This document shows positions 1 to 6,899 of a stretch of DNA of 23,974 bases, piece by piece. Each line of letters begins with the position of its first letter. Position 1 is the first letter of the stretch. Under the pieces are notes generated by a model. That model was not told where the DNA came from, did no database searches, and worked only from the letters and a program-made list of their open reading frames with translations. This stretch comes from an uncultured Spirochaetia bacterium (GTDB lineage Bacteria > Spirochaetota > UBA4802 > JAGODF01): NCBI GenBank assembly GCA_937967705.1, contig CALCJG010000410.1:1-23974 (forward strand). Reading direction: 5' to 3'. Position numbers and translations under genes: made by a program.

Positions 1-468
1 AAGCCCAAAATCTTCATTCGTTTCAGCAAGAATCATTTTACCCTGATGGTTTTCGATATAAAAACCGTATTCGACGAAATAGGGTTTGGGGACAATCACC
101 TCATCACCCGGGTTGAGGAGGGTTTTAAAGATGACATTCAACCCACCGGCAGCGCCGCAGGTCATGACGATGTGACCGCCCGGCATTGTTACATCATGAT
201 CGGATGAGACCTTTTTTGCGATAGCCTGGCAGACATCGGGATATCCAGCATTGGGCATATATCCGTGATTGCCTTTTACAGGAGATTTAATGAATTCCAT
301 AAGCACATCCAGGAATTGTGAGGGAGGGTCCAGGTCGGGGTTACCGAGACTGAAATCGAAAACGTTTTCCTCACCGTATTTACTTTTCAAGAGAGCTCCT
401 TCTTCGAACATCTTCCTTATCCAGGATGAACGTTCAATTGAAGCATTGATGTAATTGGAAATCGCCAT
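1..468 (-). CDS. PLP-dependent class I/II aminotransferase (N-terminal 156 residues; gene continues past window edge)
   Basis: Fold type I aminotransferase of the aspartate/aromatic aminotransferase superfamily, which transfers amino groups using pyridoxal phosphate. The visible part starts MAISNYINASIERSSWIRKM and shows the family's N-terminal hallmarks: a substrate-binding SLGNPDLDPP stretch near residues 40-49, HGYMPNAGYP at about 69-78, the PLP-phosphate loop CGAAGGLN near 107-114, and PGDEVIVPKPYFVEY near 122-136. The PLP lysine and C-terminal small domain lie outside the window, so substrate cannot be judged. The ATG at 468 is preceded by a strong AAGGAG ribosome site on the minus strand. 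A promoter-like pair lies at 562-589. The next gene upstream on the same strand ends 167 bases away, so this gene is probably transcribed alone or from its own promoter. Family assignment is firm; the specific amino acid is unknown. Confidence 0.9.
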   Translation of the reverse strand, partial: MAISNYINASIERSSWIRKMFEEGALLKSKYGEENVFDFSLGNPDLDPPSQFLDVLMEFIKSPVKGNHGYMPNAGYPDVCQAIAKKVSSDHDVTMPGGHIVMTCGAAGGLNVIFKTLLNPGDEVIVPKPYFVEYGFYIENHQGKMILAETNEDFGL

Positions 469-561
469 TTCAGTTCTCCTTCAGGGTTTTATGTGTACAA
501 GACAGTCATCAATGAGAGTGATATGTTTCACCAAGAGCAGGGAGCTCAAGTATTAAGCTAA

Positions 562-589
562 ACTATACGGGGTGAGGGATTTAATGCAA
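562..589 (-). promoter_or_regulatory. Sigma-70-type promoter for the aminotransferase gene
   Basis: On the minus strand a TTGCAT -35 box (589-584) is followed after 16 bases by a TATAGT -10 box (567-562). The transcription start would be near 555, leaving a leader of about 87 bases before the ATG at 468. This is pattern matching only. Confidence 0.45.
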
Positions 590-635
590 ACAGAATTTTT
601 GTACCTTAATCAATTGTTGATGTCTCTGCAATTTG

Positions 636-2108
636 TCAGGAGTTTGACTTGCTGCCGCGAAAAAGGAAAAGTGTCCTTCCGATTTTTATCTCATCCCAAT
701 CATAAAGCCCTTTGGGTCTTAAGAGCTTATTTCCGTTGAGGAAGGTGCCATTGTCCGAGACGAGGTCAAAAAGCATATAGGTGTCTTTGATGCGTTTGAT
801 CTTGCTATGGGATGGAGATACGGCAGTGTCCTTTATAACAATGGTGTTTTGTTCATCCCTGCCTAGGGTCACTTCGTCCCAGTATATCGGGAATTTTTTC
901 CCGATCTCGGGGCCGTCCTTCTGCACAAGCCAGGCTCTGGTATAGGCATAATCGGGATTCTTGAGTGAGAAGGTATCCTGCTTGGATATCCGCTCCTGTT
1001 CATCTGTGTCTATGGAGTGTAGATAGTCGAGAGGTATATTCTGGGCCCTGTCGATCTGGGATTCCTTTTTCATCAGACTTCTATCCGGCCCCCTAAGGAG
1101 GAAGAGAACGATTACAACAATCAGCGCGATCAGCACAAGAATGAGGAGAATCAGGATGATTTCCATGATCCCGGGGAGTTGTAAGTTCCAGCCTTTTTTC
1201 CCAAAATGGAAATAGCTGATGTCCCTGTCCCGTAAGGTATCATATTTCAGCCGTACTTCAATCTGATGTTTCTTTCCATCAGGCTTTAATCCTGATTGGT
1301 ATTTTATTATATATTGATTCTTGATGTGCTTTAAAATGGTTTTATACATTCCGGTGATATGTTCCGGTGACGGGTTGTAGATGAGTTTGCCCCCGGTTAA
1401 TTTTGCTATTCGTGAGAGGGCAATGATGGCGGGTGTTTTTTTCAAGCAGATGAAATATATGGGTGTGCTTTTTTCAACGGCAAAGGATATTATATCCTGG
1501 GGTCTTACACTGCTACCTTCATCCTTCCCGTCGGTGAAGACGATGACTGCCTTGCGTGTTCCAGTTTCCCTGCTGATCAGATCGACAGAGTCATAGATAG
1601 AGTTGTAGAGCAGTGTCTGTTTGCCGTGTGTTTCGATTTTGTCGATATTGCTTAAAAGCTCTGATCTGCTGTTGGTGAAATTGTTCATCAGAATGATATC
1701 GCTGTTGAAGCGGTAGATGGCGATCTTGTCCCGTGGGTTGGCCGAGTTAACCAGATCCCTGGCGGCTCTCTTGAGTTTAACGATAAGGGGGCGGTTCATG
1801 CTCCTGCTGGAATCCAGGGAAAACACCAGATAGAGAAAGTCTGCGGTGTCGGATATGTTGAGAACCTTGACGTAGTTGACCTTGTAGCCGTCCTCGAAGA
1901 GGGAAAGATTGTCCTCATTGAGATCGTCAATATTCGTGTTGTCGCTGTTTTTTACGGAAAGGGATACTTTAATTCCGTGAGAATCGCTTTCGGGTTCAAT
2001 TCCGTTGATTTTAATGAAGGGTCCGGCCGTGAGGGGTGAGACTGGTGTCAGGGCATAGAGACAGCATCCCAGTACCAGAGTAGCGATATTTTTGTGAAGT
2101 CTTCTCAT
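636..2108 (-). CDS. Exported/membrane-anchored VWA domain protein with cytosolic FHA domain
   Basis: A 490-residue protein with four visible parts. Residues 1-28 look like a Sec signal peptide. A von Willebrand A domain spans about 85-270; its metal-ion site DSSRS (DxSxS) is at about 99-103 and a FTDGKDEGS strand carries the later MIDAS aspartate. A single very hydrophobic helix lies at about 313-337, followed by positive residues. A forkhead-associated domain spans about 395-480 with GRDEQN, the SPSH (SxxH) loop and DNGTFLNG. This predicts the VWA domain outside the inner membrane and the phosphothreonine-reading FHA domain inside. VWA domains usually bind proteins through a divalent metal; FHA domains bind phosphothreonine. 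The partners are unknown. It lies between mog (129 bases upstream) and the aminotransferase. A TTGACA box at 2206-2201 is a possible -35 element, with no convincing -10. The start is an ATG with only a weak ribosome site. Confidence 0.85.
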   Translation of the reverse strand: MRRLHKNIATLVLGCCLYALTPVSPLTAGPFIKINGIEPESDSHGIKVSLSVKNSDNTNIDDLNEDNLSLFEDGYKVNYVKVLNISDTADFLYLVFSLDSSRSMNRPLIVKLKRAARDLVNSANPRDKIAIYRFNSDIILMNNFTNSRSELLSNIDKIETHGKQTLLYNSIYDSVDLISRETGTRKAVIVFTDGKDEGSSVRPQDIISFAVEKSTPIYFICLKKTPAIIALSRIAKLTGGKLIYNPSPEHITGMYKTILKHIKNQYIIKYQSGLKPDGKKHQIEVRLKYDTLRDRDISYFHFGKKGWNLQLPGIMEIILILLILVLIALIVVIVLFLLRGPDRSLMKKESQIDRAQNIPLDYLHSIDTDEQERISKQDTFSLKNPDYAYTRAWLVQKDGPEIGKKFPIYWDEVTLGRDEQNTIVIKDTAVSPSHSKIKRIKDTYMLFDLVSDNGTFLNGNKLLRPKGLYDWDEIKIGRTLFLFRGSKSNS

Positions 2109-2237
2109 TCTTCAAGCATGATGGTTTTAGGAACCGTAATACATCTTTCTTATATATATCGGATTTGAACGGATAAATTTCATTAATTTATGGATAAATA
2201 TGTCAATAATGCCTTAAAACAATTCTGAAATTTGAAA

Positions 2238-2738
2238 TCAGGAGGAAGACTCAGAACAGTCGGATATCTGGCTTTTTATCAATTCCAGGGCGTGAGGAAT
2301 GGCAGTTTCAATAAACATAAGATTTTCCCTTACCGCTTTAGGGCTTCCGGGGAGGTTAATAATCAGAGACTTTTTCCGTATGCCTGAGACAGCACGGGAC
2401 AGCATGGCATGAGGAGTGATGGCCAGGGATTTATGCCTCATGGCTTCTGCAAAACCTGGAGCAATCTTATCCAGAACGTCCAGTGTCGCTTCAGGGGTGA
2501 CATCCCGTGGCGCGAATCCTGTTCCTCCGGTGGTGAGGATCAGGTCTATTCCTTCATCGCTCATCGTTCTCAGGGCATCCTTGATGGTTTCCCGTTCGTC
2601 GGGAATCACGGTTTCCCGGCTTATCCGAAAATCGTGTTTCTGGGCCCAGAGCCTGATTTCCGGACCGGACAAATCATCCCGTTCTCCTCTGGAAGAGCGA
2701 TCGCTTACAGTAATTATACCTACGGTTATTTTATTCAT
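2238..2738 (-). CDS. mog: Molybdopterin adenylyltransferase family protein (MogA/MoaB)
   Basis: A 166-residue member of the MogA/MoaB family, which binds molybdopterin. MogA adenylylates it before molybdenum insertion into the cofactor. Visible signatures are GIITVSDRSSRGERDD near the N-terminus, the family motif TTGGTGFAPRDVTPEAT at about 69-85, and LPGSPKAVREN at about 129-139. The full length matches single-domain MogA/MoaB (about 160-190 residues) rather than the larger MoeA. It begins one base after the stop codon of hypA, so the two are almost certainly co-transcribed and perhaps translationally coupled. No other molybdenum-cofactor gene is in the window. MogA and MoaB are hard to tell apart by motif alone, so the symbol is provisional. 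Confidence 0.88.
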   Translation of the reverse strand: MNKITVGIITVSDRSSRGERDDLSGPEIRLWAQKHDFRISRETVIPDERETIKDALRTMSDEGIDLILTTGGTGFAPRDVTPEATLDVLDKIAPGFAEAMRHKSLAITPHAMLSRAVSGIRKKSLIINLPGSPKAVRENLMFIETAIPHALELIKSQISDCSESSS

Positions 2739-2739
2739 T

Positions 2740-3087
2740 TTAATCGATCTCTATGCTTTTTACGGTAAACTCTTTTCCGGAAAGGATTTCGATCTCGGCA
2801 GAATCGCATTTGGGACACATGAATTGCCAGTTGTCCCGATTCATGGCATATTCATGGCTGCAGGAAAGACATTTGATGATCGCAGGCACTTTATCGATAA
2901 CCAGCTCGGCTTTGTCGGCTATAGTGTCTTTGCTTACGAAGTCAAAATAGGTCTGCATCCATTCCGGTATGAGGTCGGAGAGCTCACCCACGGTAAGATT
3001 AATTTTTGTCACTTTATGGGCATTGTATCGTCCGGCATACTCAAGGACGATATCCAGGATGTTTCCCATTATTGAAAGCTCGTGCAT
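2740..3087 (-). CDS. hypA: Hydrogenase/urease nickel incorporation protein HypA
   Basis: A 115-residue nickel metallochaperone that helps deliver Ni to [NiFe]-hydrogenase (or urease). The protein starts MHELSIM; His2 is the known nickel ligand. Two CxxC pairs at C73/C76 and C91/C94 form the structural zinc site. I chose the ATG at 3087 because it gives the invariant MHE start and has AAGGGAG upstream; an in-frame ATG at 3117 would add ten residues and bury His2. The gene is followed with a one-base gap by mog. No hypB, other hyp genes or hydrogenase subunits are in the window, so the target enzyme is encoded elsewhere. On the minus strand upstream, a TTGACA (3197-3192) and a TATAAT (3188-3183) are present but only three bases apart, so the promoter is unclear. 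Confidence 0.93.
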   Translation of the reverse strand: MHELSIMGNILDIVLEYAGRYNAHKVTKINLTVGELSDLIPEWMQTYFDFVSKDTIADKAELVIDKVPAIIKCLSCSHEYAMNRDNWQFMCPKCDSAEIEILSGKEFTVKSIEID

Positions 3088-3247
3088 GTAACGCTCCCTT
3101 CTGAAAGGATATATCAATACGAGTCATCACCCTTTTCATGATTATTGCAGTGTAAAACAATCCAAGGGTATTCGACATGTTCATTATATCTTGTCAACAA
3201 CGATCACACTATATTAATGAACCCAGGGCTGTAAATTAAATAATTAG

Positions 3248-3275
3248 TTGACAATAAATTAATATTATACATAAT
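3248..3275 (+). promoter_or_regulatory. Near-consensus sigma-70 promoter for the DNA methyltransferase
   Basis: A perfect TTGACA -35 box (3248-3253) is separated by 16 bases from CATAAT (3270-3275, five of six consensus bases). Transcription would start near 3282, about 29 bases before the ATG at 3311. The surrounding sequence (3200-3285) is distinctly AT-rich. Confidence 0.6.
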
Positions 3276-3310
3276 AGGAGAAAATCTGGATTATGTCGCA
3301 TTAATGGGCC

Positions 3311-4330
3311 ATGGGTAAAGAAAGTCTGCCTCGCATAGACAGCAATCATGATTTGAGAAAAAAAATTCTCCCTTACTGCAGGTTGAAGCCGGGGGAGGTA
3401 TGGGAGGATGCGCATACAGGGCACCGTGTCGGGTGCCTGAGCGCCTCTGATGAGGAACAGGTGCATTACCTCATGAAAGGGGAGCATGCCGTCCTGGCTG
3501 TACAGGACCCGCCTTACAACCTTGCTGTCGGTAATGCCAACACTCACAATCTCGGCAAGACATCCCTTGAGGAATACCTCGTGTGGTGCAGGCAGTGGGT
3601 GAGGAATACACTTATGGCGCTGAGCAGGGATGCTCAGATCTACATATGGCTGGGAGCGGATCAGAATGAAGGATTTCAGCCGCTTCCGGATTTTATGGTG
3701 ATGATGAGGGATTTCAAAGAGCTGAAGGCCAGAAGCTTCATCACCATGCGTAATCAGCGGGGATATGGGACACAGAAGAACTGGATGGCGGTGCGCCAGG
3801 AGCTACTCTATTATGTAAGGGGCAACCCCTGTTTCAATGTCGAGGCAGAATATACAGATATCCCCAAGATTCTCAGGGGGTATTACAAGAAAGTTAATGG
3901 GCAGATAACGGATAATCTGGAGCGGAGCAGGTCCGAATACATCCGGGCCGGTAACGTCTGGGTGGATATTCAACAGGTCTTTTACCGTATGGAGGAAAAT
4001 GTTCCCGGCTGCTATGCACAGAAACCCCTTAAGGCTATCGACAGGATCATCGCGGCCGGGGCCCGGGATGGAGATATGGTGCTGGATTTCTTTTCTCATG
4101 CCGGCACGACTCTTATCGCCGCGGAGAGGCGGGGTTGTCGCTGCTTTACGATGGATATCGATCCGGTTTACGCGGAAATTTCCATTCGCAGACTGGAGCA
4201 TTTCCGTAAATCGGGAGAGACCGGGTGGCAGTTTAAGAATCCCTTCCCGGAGCTGGAATGGGCGCGGGAGGACAGAGGGGAAAAATATCCGGAGATCAGA
4301 GAGTATCCCCTTTATGCCAATCACCCCTGA
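3311..4330 (+). CDS. Site-specific DNA methyltransferase, beta class (likely adenine-N6), orphan
   Basis: A 339-residue amino-methyltransferase using S-adenosylmethionine. Catalytic motif IV, DPPY, is at residues 66-69, followed by a variable target-recognition region, then motif X (AQKPLKAIDRII) and motif I (LDFFSHAGTT at 258-267). The order IV-X-I is that of beta-class enzymes such as the CcrM/RsrI group; DPPY favours adenine-N6 over cytosine-N4. Motif I is unusual: the family normally has DPFxGSGTT, whereas here Pro is Phe and GSG is HAG. No restriction endonuclease lies next to it; both flanks are other genes. An in-frame stop at 3302 fixes the start at or after the ATG at 3311. There is no ribosome-binding sequence at normal distance; an AGGAG at 3276-3280 is about 30 bases away. 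The gene is convergent with the next one, six bases apart. It could be acquired DNA or a host regulatory methylase. Confidence 0.88.
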   Translation: MGKESLPRIDSNHDLRKKILPYCRLKPGEVWEDAHTGHRVGCLSASDEEQVHYLMKGEHAVLAVQDPPYNLAVGNANTHNLGKTSLEEYLVWCRQWVRNTLMALSRDAQIYIWLGADQNEGFQPLPDFMVMMRDFKELKARSFITMRNQRGYGTQKNWMAVRQELLYYVRGNPCFNVEAEYTDIPKILRGYYKKVNGQITDNLERSRSEYIRAGNVWVDIQQVFYRMEENVPGCYAQKPLKAIDRIIAAGARDGDMVLDFFSHAGTTLIAAERRGCRCFTMDIDPVYAEISIRRLEHFRKSGETGWQFKNPFPELEWAREDRGEKYPEIREYPLYANHP

Positions 4331-4336
4331 AAGGAC

Positions 4337-4912
4337 TTATGGGCTTGCTTTGCCTTTTGCCGGCGGGAATATCAGATAGAGTTCGATTTTATTGTCCCCA
4401 TTGTCGTCAGCCAGCGCAATCCCGCTGTAGGGATAGACAATCAGCCGGTTTTTACCTTTCTTCAATGTCACAGCGCCGGAATTCCCGTAACTGAAAACGA
4501 AATAGTCGAGACCATTGCCCAGATTGATGGCATCTGAGGTTATCCGGTAATTGTTCATCCCGGCGATAGCAGCTACTCGGTTTTCTCCTATGAACAACAT
4601 GAAGCGGTTTTTTTCATAATAGTAGATTTTTTGAAAATAAATCTTTACCGGCCCCTTCTGCCGAAAGACATCCTCAAATACTTCCCTGTTGGTTTTAAAC
4701 TGAGCAATTCTGCTGGGATAACCTTTCACGCTGATGAGGTTGGCTGTGTAATCGCCTAGAATGATTCCTTCCGCTCCCAGCCCGGGGGCGATTAATGTAT
4801 CATCCTTTCTCACTGTTTCGACGAGAGGCTGCCCGTTCCCGGAGAGATCTAGCATAATCAGAATGGAAACGAGAAGAATCCGTTTAAACAGAGGCGTTTT
4901 GAACGTGATCAT
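4337..4912 (-). CDS. Exported protein of unknown function
   Basis: A 191-residue protein I do not recognise. Residues 1-27 form a signal peptide: basic start, hydrophobic LLVSILIMLDL, then a small-residue region. The mature part is predominantly beta-type and includes an EGIILGDYT stretch near 50-58, KIYFQKIYYYEKNRFMLFIG near 89-108, and a late YPYSGIALADDNGDNKIELYL segment. The acidic DDNGDNK could bind calcium, but that is speculation. It is convergent with the methyltransferase (six-base gap, no terminator visible) and divergent from the TPR gene. Its ATG lacks a ribosome-binding site and lies directly after a promoter -10 box, so it may be translated from a leaderless message. No function should be assigned. 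Confidence 0.75.
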   Translation of the reverse strand: MITFKTPLFKRILLVSILIMLDLSGNGQPLVETVRKDDTLIAPGLGAEGIILGDYTANLISVKGYPSRIAQFKTNREVFEDVFRQKGPVKIYFQKIYYYEKNRFMLFIGENRVAAIAGMNNYRITSDAINLGNGLDYFVFSYGNSGAVTLKKGKNRLIVYPYSGIALADDNGDNKIELYLIFPPAKGKASP

Positions 4913-4919
4913 GTTAATA

Positions 4920-4948
4920 ATTATTAAGTCCAGGTGATCTTTTGTAAA
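4920..4948 (-). promoter_or_regulatory. Sigma-70 promoter abutting the start codon of the 4337-4912 gene (possible leaderless mRNA)
   Basis: On the minus strand TTTACA (4948-4943) and AATAAT (4925-4920) are spaced by exactly 17 bases, each with one mismatch to consensus. The -10 box is followed by seven bases and then the ATG at 4912, so transcription would begin at or next to the A of the start codon. No ribosome-binding sequence is present between them. Confidence 0.5.
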
Positions 4949-5045
4949 GCTTTTCGATGGAATTTTTTTATTATTTTGGTATCAGGTTTATGAAGAGGGG
5001 TGGGGGAATTGTGCATAAAGGTTTTTTGATTGCCATGCCGGGAGA

Positions 5046-5051
5046 TATAAT
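5046..5051 (+). promoter_or_regulatory. -10 box (TATAAT) for the TPR gene
   Basis: A perfect TATAAT lies at 5046-5051. The -35 region is poor (T-rich, 5023-5031). A start near 5058 would exclude the upstream ATG at 5060 as an ordinary start and supports the ATG at 5087. Confidence 0.4.
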
Positions 5052-5086
5052 GTAATTGAATGTTCATAAAGCAAGGTGTGTATGCT

Positions 5087-5467
5087 ATGAAACAGTACGA
5101 TATGATTGAAGCGGAGGACAATTACGATATGGCCCTGGAATGGATCAGGGCCCGGGAGTATGAGAAAGCCGAGTTGTGTTTGAAGACTACCCTCAGGCTT
5201 AATCCCAAATTCGTCTATGCCTACATCACACTTTCTAATTTGTTCAAAAAGAAGAAGGATTATTCCAATGCTATCAATGCCCTCAAAACAGGGTATCATC
5301 ATGACCCGGGATTTGACAGGTTACTCTATCTGATGGCAAAATGTGCCTACAGGGCGGGGGATTATCAGGGGGCGTTGAGGTATATAGAAAGAGCCCGGGA
5401 GCAGTCCGATTGCTCCCTCTATGAAAAAAGTGAGGCGATTATCCGTCGGGTATGGTCAAAGGGATGA
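5087..5467 (+). CDS. Small tetratricopeptide-repeat protein
   Basis: A 126-residue, wholly helical protein made of about three tandem TPR units, roughly at residues 11-40, 41-74 and 75-108. Typical TPR residues are visible, such as the A..Y.KAE...K..L.LNP pattern in unit one and AYRAGDYQGALRYIERA in unit three. TPRs are protein-interaction scaffolds; there is no catalytic domain, signal peptide or membrane segment, so it is probably a cytosolic adaptor. The ATG at 5087 is preferred because AAGGTG precedes it at suitable distance and the -10 box at 5046 would place the transcript start almost on the alternative ATG at 5060. It is divergent from the exported-protein gene and convergent with gap. 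The partner cannot be inferred from the sequence. Confidence 0.8.
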   Translation: MKQYDMIEAEDNYDMALEWIRAREYEKAELCLKTTLRLNPKFVYAYITLSNLFKKKKDYSNAINALKTGYHHDPGFDRLLYLMAKCAYRAGDYQGALRYIERAREQSDCSLYEKSEAIIRRVWSKG

Positions 5468-5639
5468 AGATAGGGGAGGGATTGCTGGGTGCGGTGTCAG
5501 GCACAGTCCTTCCTGCCCGAGCGGTCATGATGTTAGGAATGGATGATCGTTCGGAATATCGGGTTAGCCGCCATTCTCCTGCGACCGGGATCGGAGGTTA
5601 CATGATTCCTCAGGTTAGGCGTCAATCATGATTATATCC

Positions 5640-5667
5640 AAAAAAATTCCCCCGTTTATGACGGGGG
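5640..5667 (-). terminator. Intrinsic terminator after gap
   Basis: A perfect seven-base stem CCCCCGT/ACGGGGG (5649-5655 with 5661-5667, five-base loop) is followed, reading on the minus strand, by AA and then seven T residues (5646-5640). It lies about 50 bases after the gap stop codon. On the plus strand no T-run follows, so it is directional and would not stop the TPR gene as an intrinsic terminator. The rest of 5468-5718 shows no gene. Confidence 0.85.
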
Positions 5668-5718
5668 AGGGATGAAGAGATTTTTGCAATTCACGAATTA
5701 TAAAGAATTTGCCCTTTA

Positions 5719-6870
5719 TCAGAGACCGCACATATGCTCGTATAGTCTGAGAAGGGAGGAGACATATCCAAATTCGTTATCATACCAGAAGTTTAAGTCA
5801 ACCATAGTGTAATACTGATCGGATCTTTTTGATGTCCTCCGGTGCGTAAAGGGGGCGTCATAGATCGTAGAATAGGTGCTTCCGATGATGTCAGCACTGA
5901 CCAGCTGATCACTGGAGTACCTCATAACCTTCGGGTATTTTTCCGAGTATTTTCGGAAAATATTATGCATATAGTCGTCATCATATTCCCCCAGCAGGGA
6001 TATGTCCAGGATGACGATGGATGCTGTATTTGTGGGAACCCTTATAGAGGAGGCCTGAGAGCCGATTCCCAGCTCGCGGATTTCGGGTATAACCTCGATA
6101 ACGGCGTTGGCGGCCCCGGTGGATGTTGGGATCATGTTGTTGAGTATGCTCCTTCTCTTGCGGGTATCCTTGTCGCCCTCCTTGGGAAGGTTGTCCAGCA
6201 CGCTCTGGGAGTTCGTAGATGCGTGTACGGTTGTGAGGGAATAGGATATGAACCGGTCGCCAAAATGATCCACCAGCGCCTTTATGGGAGGGGCGCAGCA
6301 GTTTGTTGTGCAGGATGCGTTTGATAGAACATGATGCGTGGAGGAATCGTATTTATCAAGATTAACACCTCCCACAAGGGTAAAGGCGTCGTCTGGGATG
6401 GGAGTTCCCTTCTTCTTGATTTTGAAGGGTGCAGAGAGCACAACCTTCTTGGCATGGTTCAAATGACCCCTCAGCGAATTGGCGTCGTTAACGGTGGGAT
6501 CGGTCATTTTACCCGTCGTATCGAAAACGATATCTACCCCATGATCGGACCAGGGGATGCTGCCCGGAGTGCGGTGAGCGGCGTCATGCAACCAGACGAG
6601 TTTCTTGCCATTCAGGTAAACAGCATCATTCCTGATTTCAATCGCTTTCTCCCTGTTGAATCCGAAACAGAATTTAGCGTATGGTCCGTAGGTGGAGTCG
6701 TAGGAGAAATAGGTTGCCAGGTCCTCCAGGGAAGTCCCGGTTTTCCTGCCGGTAGAGATAACAATCTGATCATGATCGTAGTTAGATGAAATAGCCCATA
6801 CCAGCAGTTTGCCTATTCTGCCGATTCCGCATACACCGACGGGGGATTTTGGTGAAACTGTACCGCTCAT
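5719..6870 (-). CDS. gap: Divergent glyceraldehyde-3-phosphate dehydrogenase
   Basis: A 383-residue GAPDH, which oxidises glyceraldehyde-3-phosphate to 1,3-bisphosphoglycerate in glycolysis and runs in reverse in gluconeogenesis. The Rossmann loop GVCGIGRIGK is at 12-21, the active-site SNASCTTNC places the catalytic cysteine at residue 187, followed by TTVHASTN, NNMIPTSTGAA and the C-terminal WYDNEFGY. The enzyme is about 45 residues longer than the usual 335, with extra length mostly before the catalytic cysteine. At the end of the second Rossmann strand, where NAD-specific enzymes have an aspartate (AIND), this one has VISTGRK, lacking the acidic residue and adding basic ones, which suggests NADP use. 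A strong GGAGGTG ribosome site precedes the ATG. It follows the dikinase-like gene by 29 bases and ends before an intrinsic terminator, so the two form one unit. Confidence 0.9.
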   Translation of the reverse strand: MSGTVSPKSPVGVCGIGRIGKLLVWAISSNYDHDQIVISTGRKTGTSLEDLATYFSYDSTYGPYAKFCFGFNREKAIEIRNDAVYLNGKKLVWLHDAAHRTPGSIPWSDHGVDIVFDTTGKMTDPTVNDANSLRGHLNHAKKVVLSAPFKIKKKGTPIPDDAFTLVGGVNLDKYDSSTHHVLSNASCTTNCCAPPIKALVDHFGDRFISYSLTTVHASTNSQSVLDNLPKEGDKDTRKRRSILNNMIPTSTGAANAVIEVIPEIRELGIGSQASSIRVPTNTASIVILDISLLGEYDDDYMHNIFRKYSEKYPKVMRYSSDQLVSADIIGSTYSTIYDAPFTHRRTSKRSDQYYTMVDLNFWYDNEFGYVSSLLRLYEHMCGL

Positions 6871-6899
6871 ATATCACCTCCGAAACGCATAATAGTAAA

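Noticed and set aside
2416..3075. 219-codon plus-strand open frame across mog and hypA
   Set aside because: Antisense to two recognisable genes; no family features of its own.
3183..3197. Perfect TTGACA and TATAAT hexamers on the minus strand upstream of hypA
   Set aside because: They are only three bases apart, so they cannot form one promoter. Each could serve a separate weak promoter, but no partner box at 15-19 bases is convincing.
5468..5639. Possible repeat or small RNA between the TPR gene and gap
   Set aside because: Only scattered short similarities (CATGAT, GTTAGG) were seen, with no stable paired structure or promoter.
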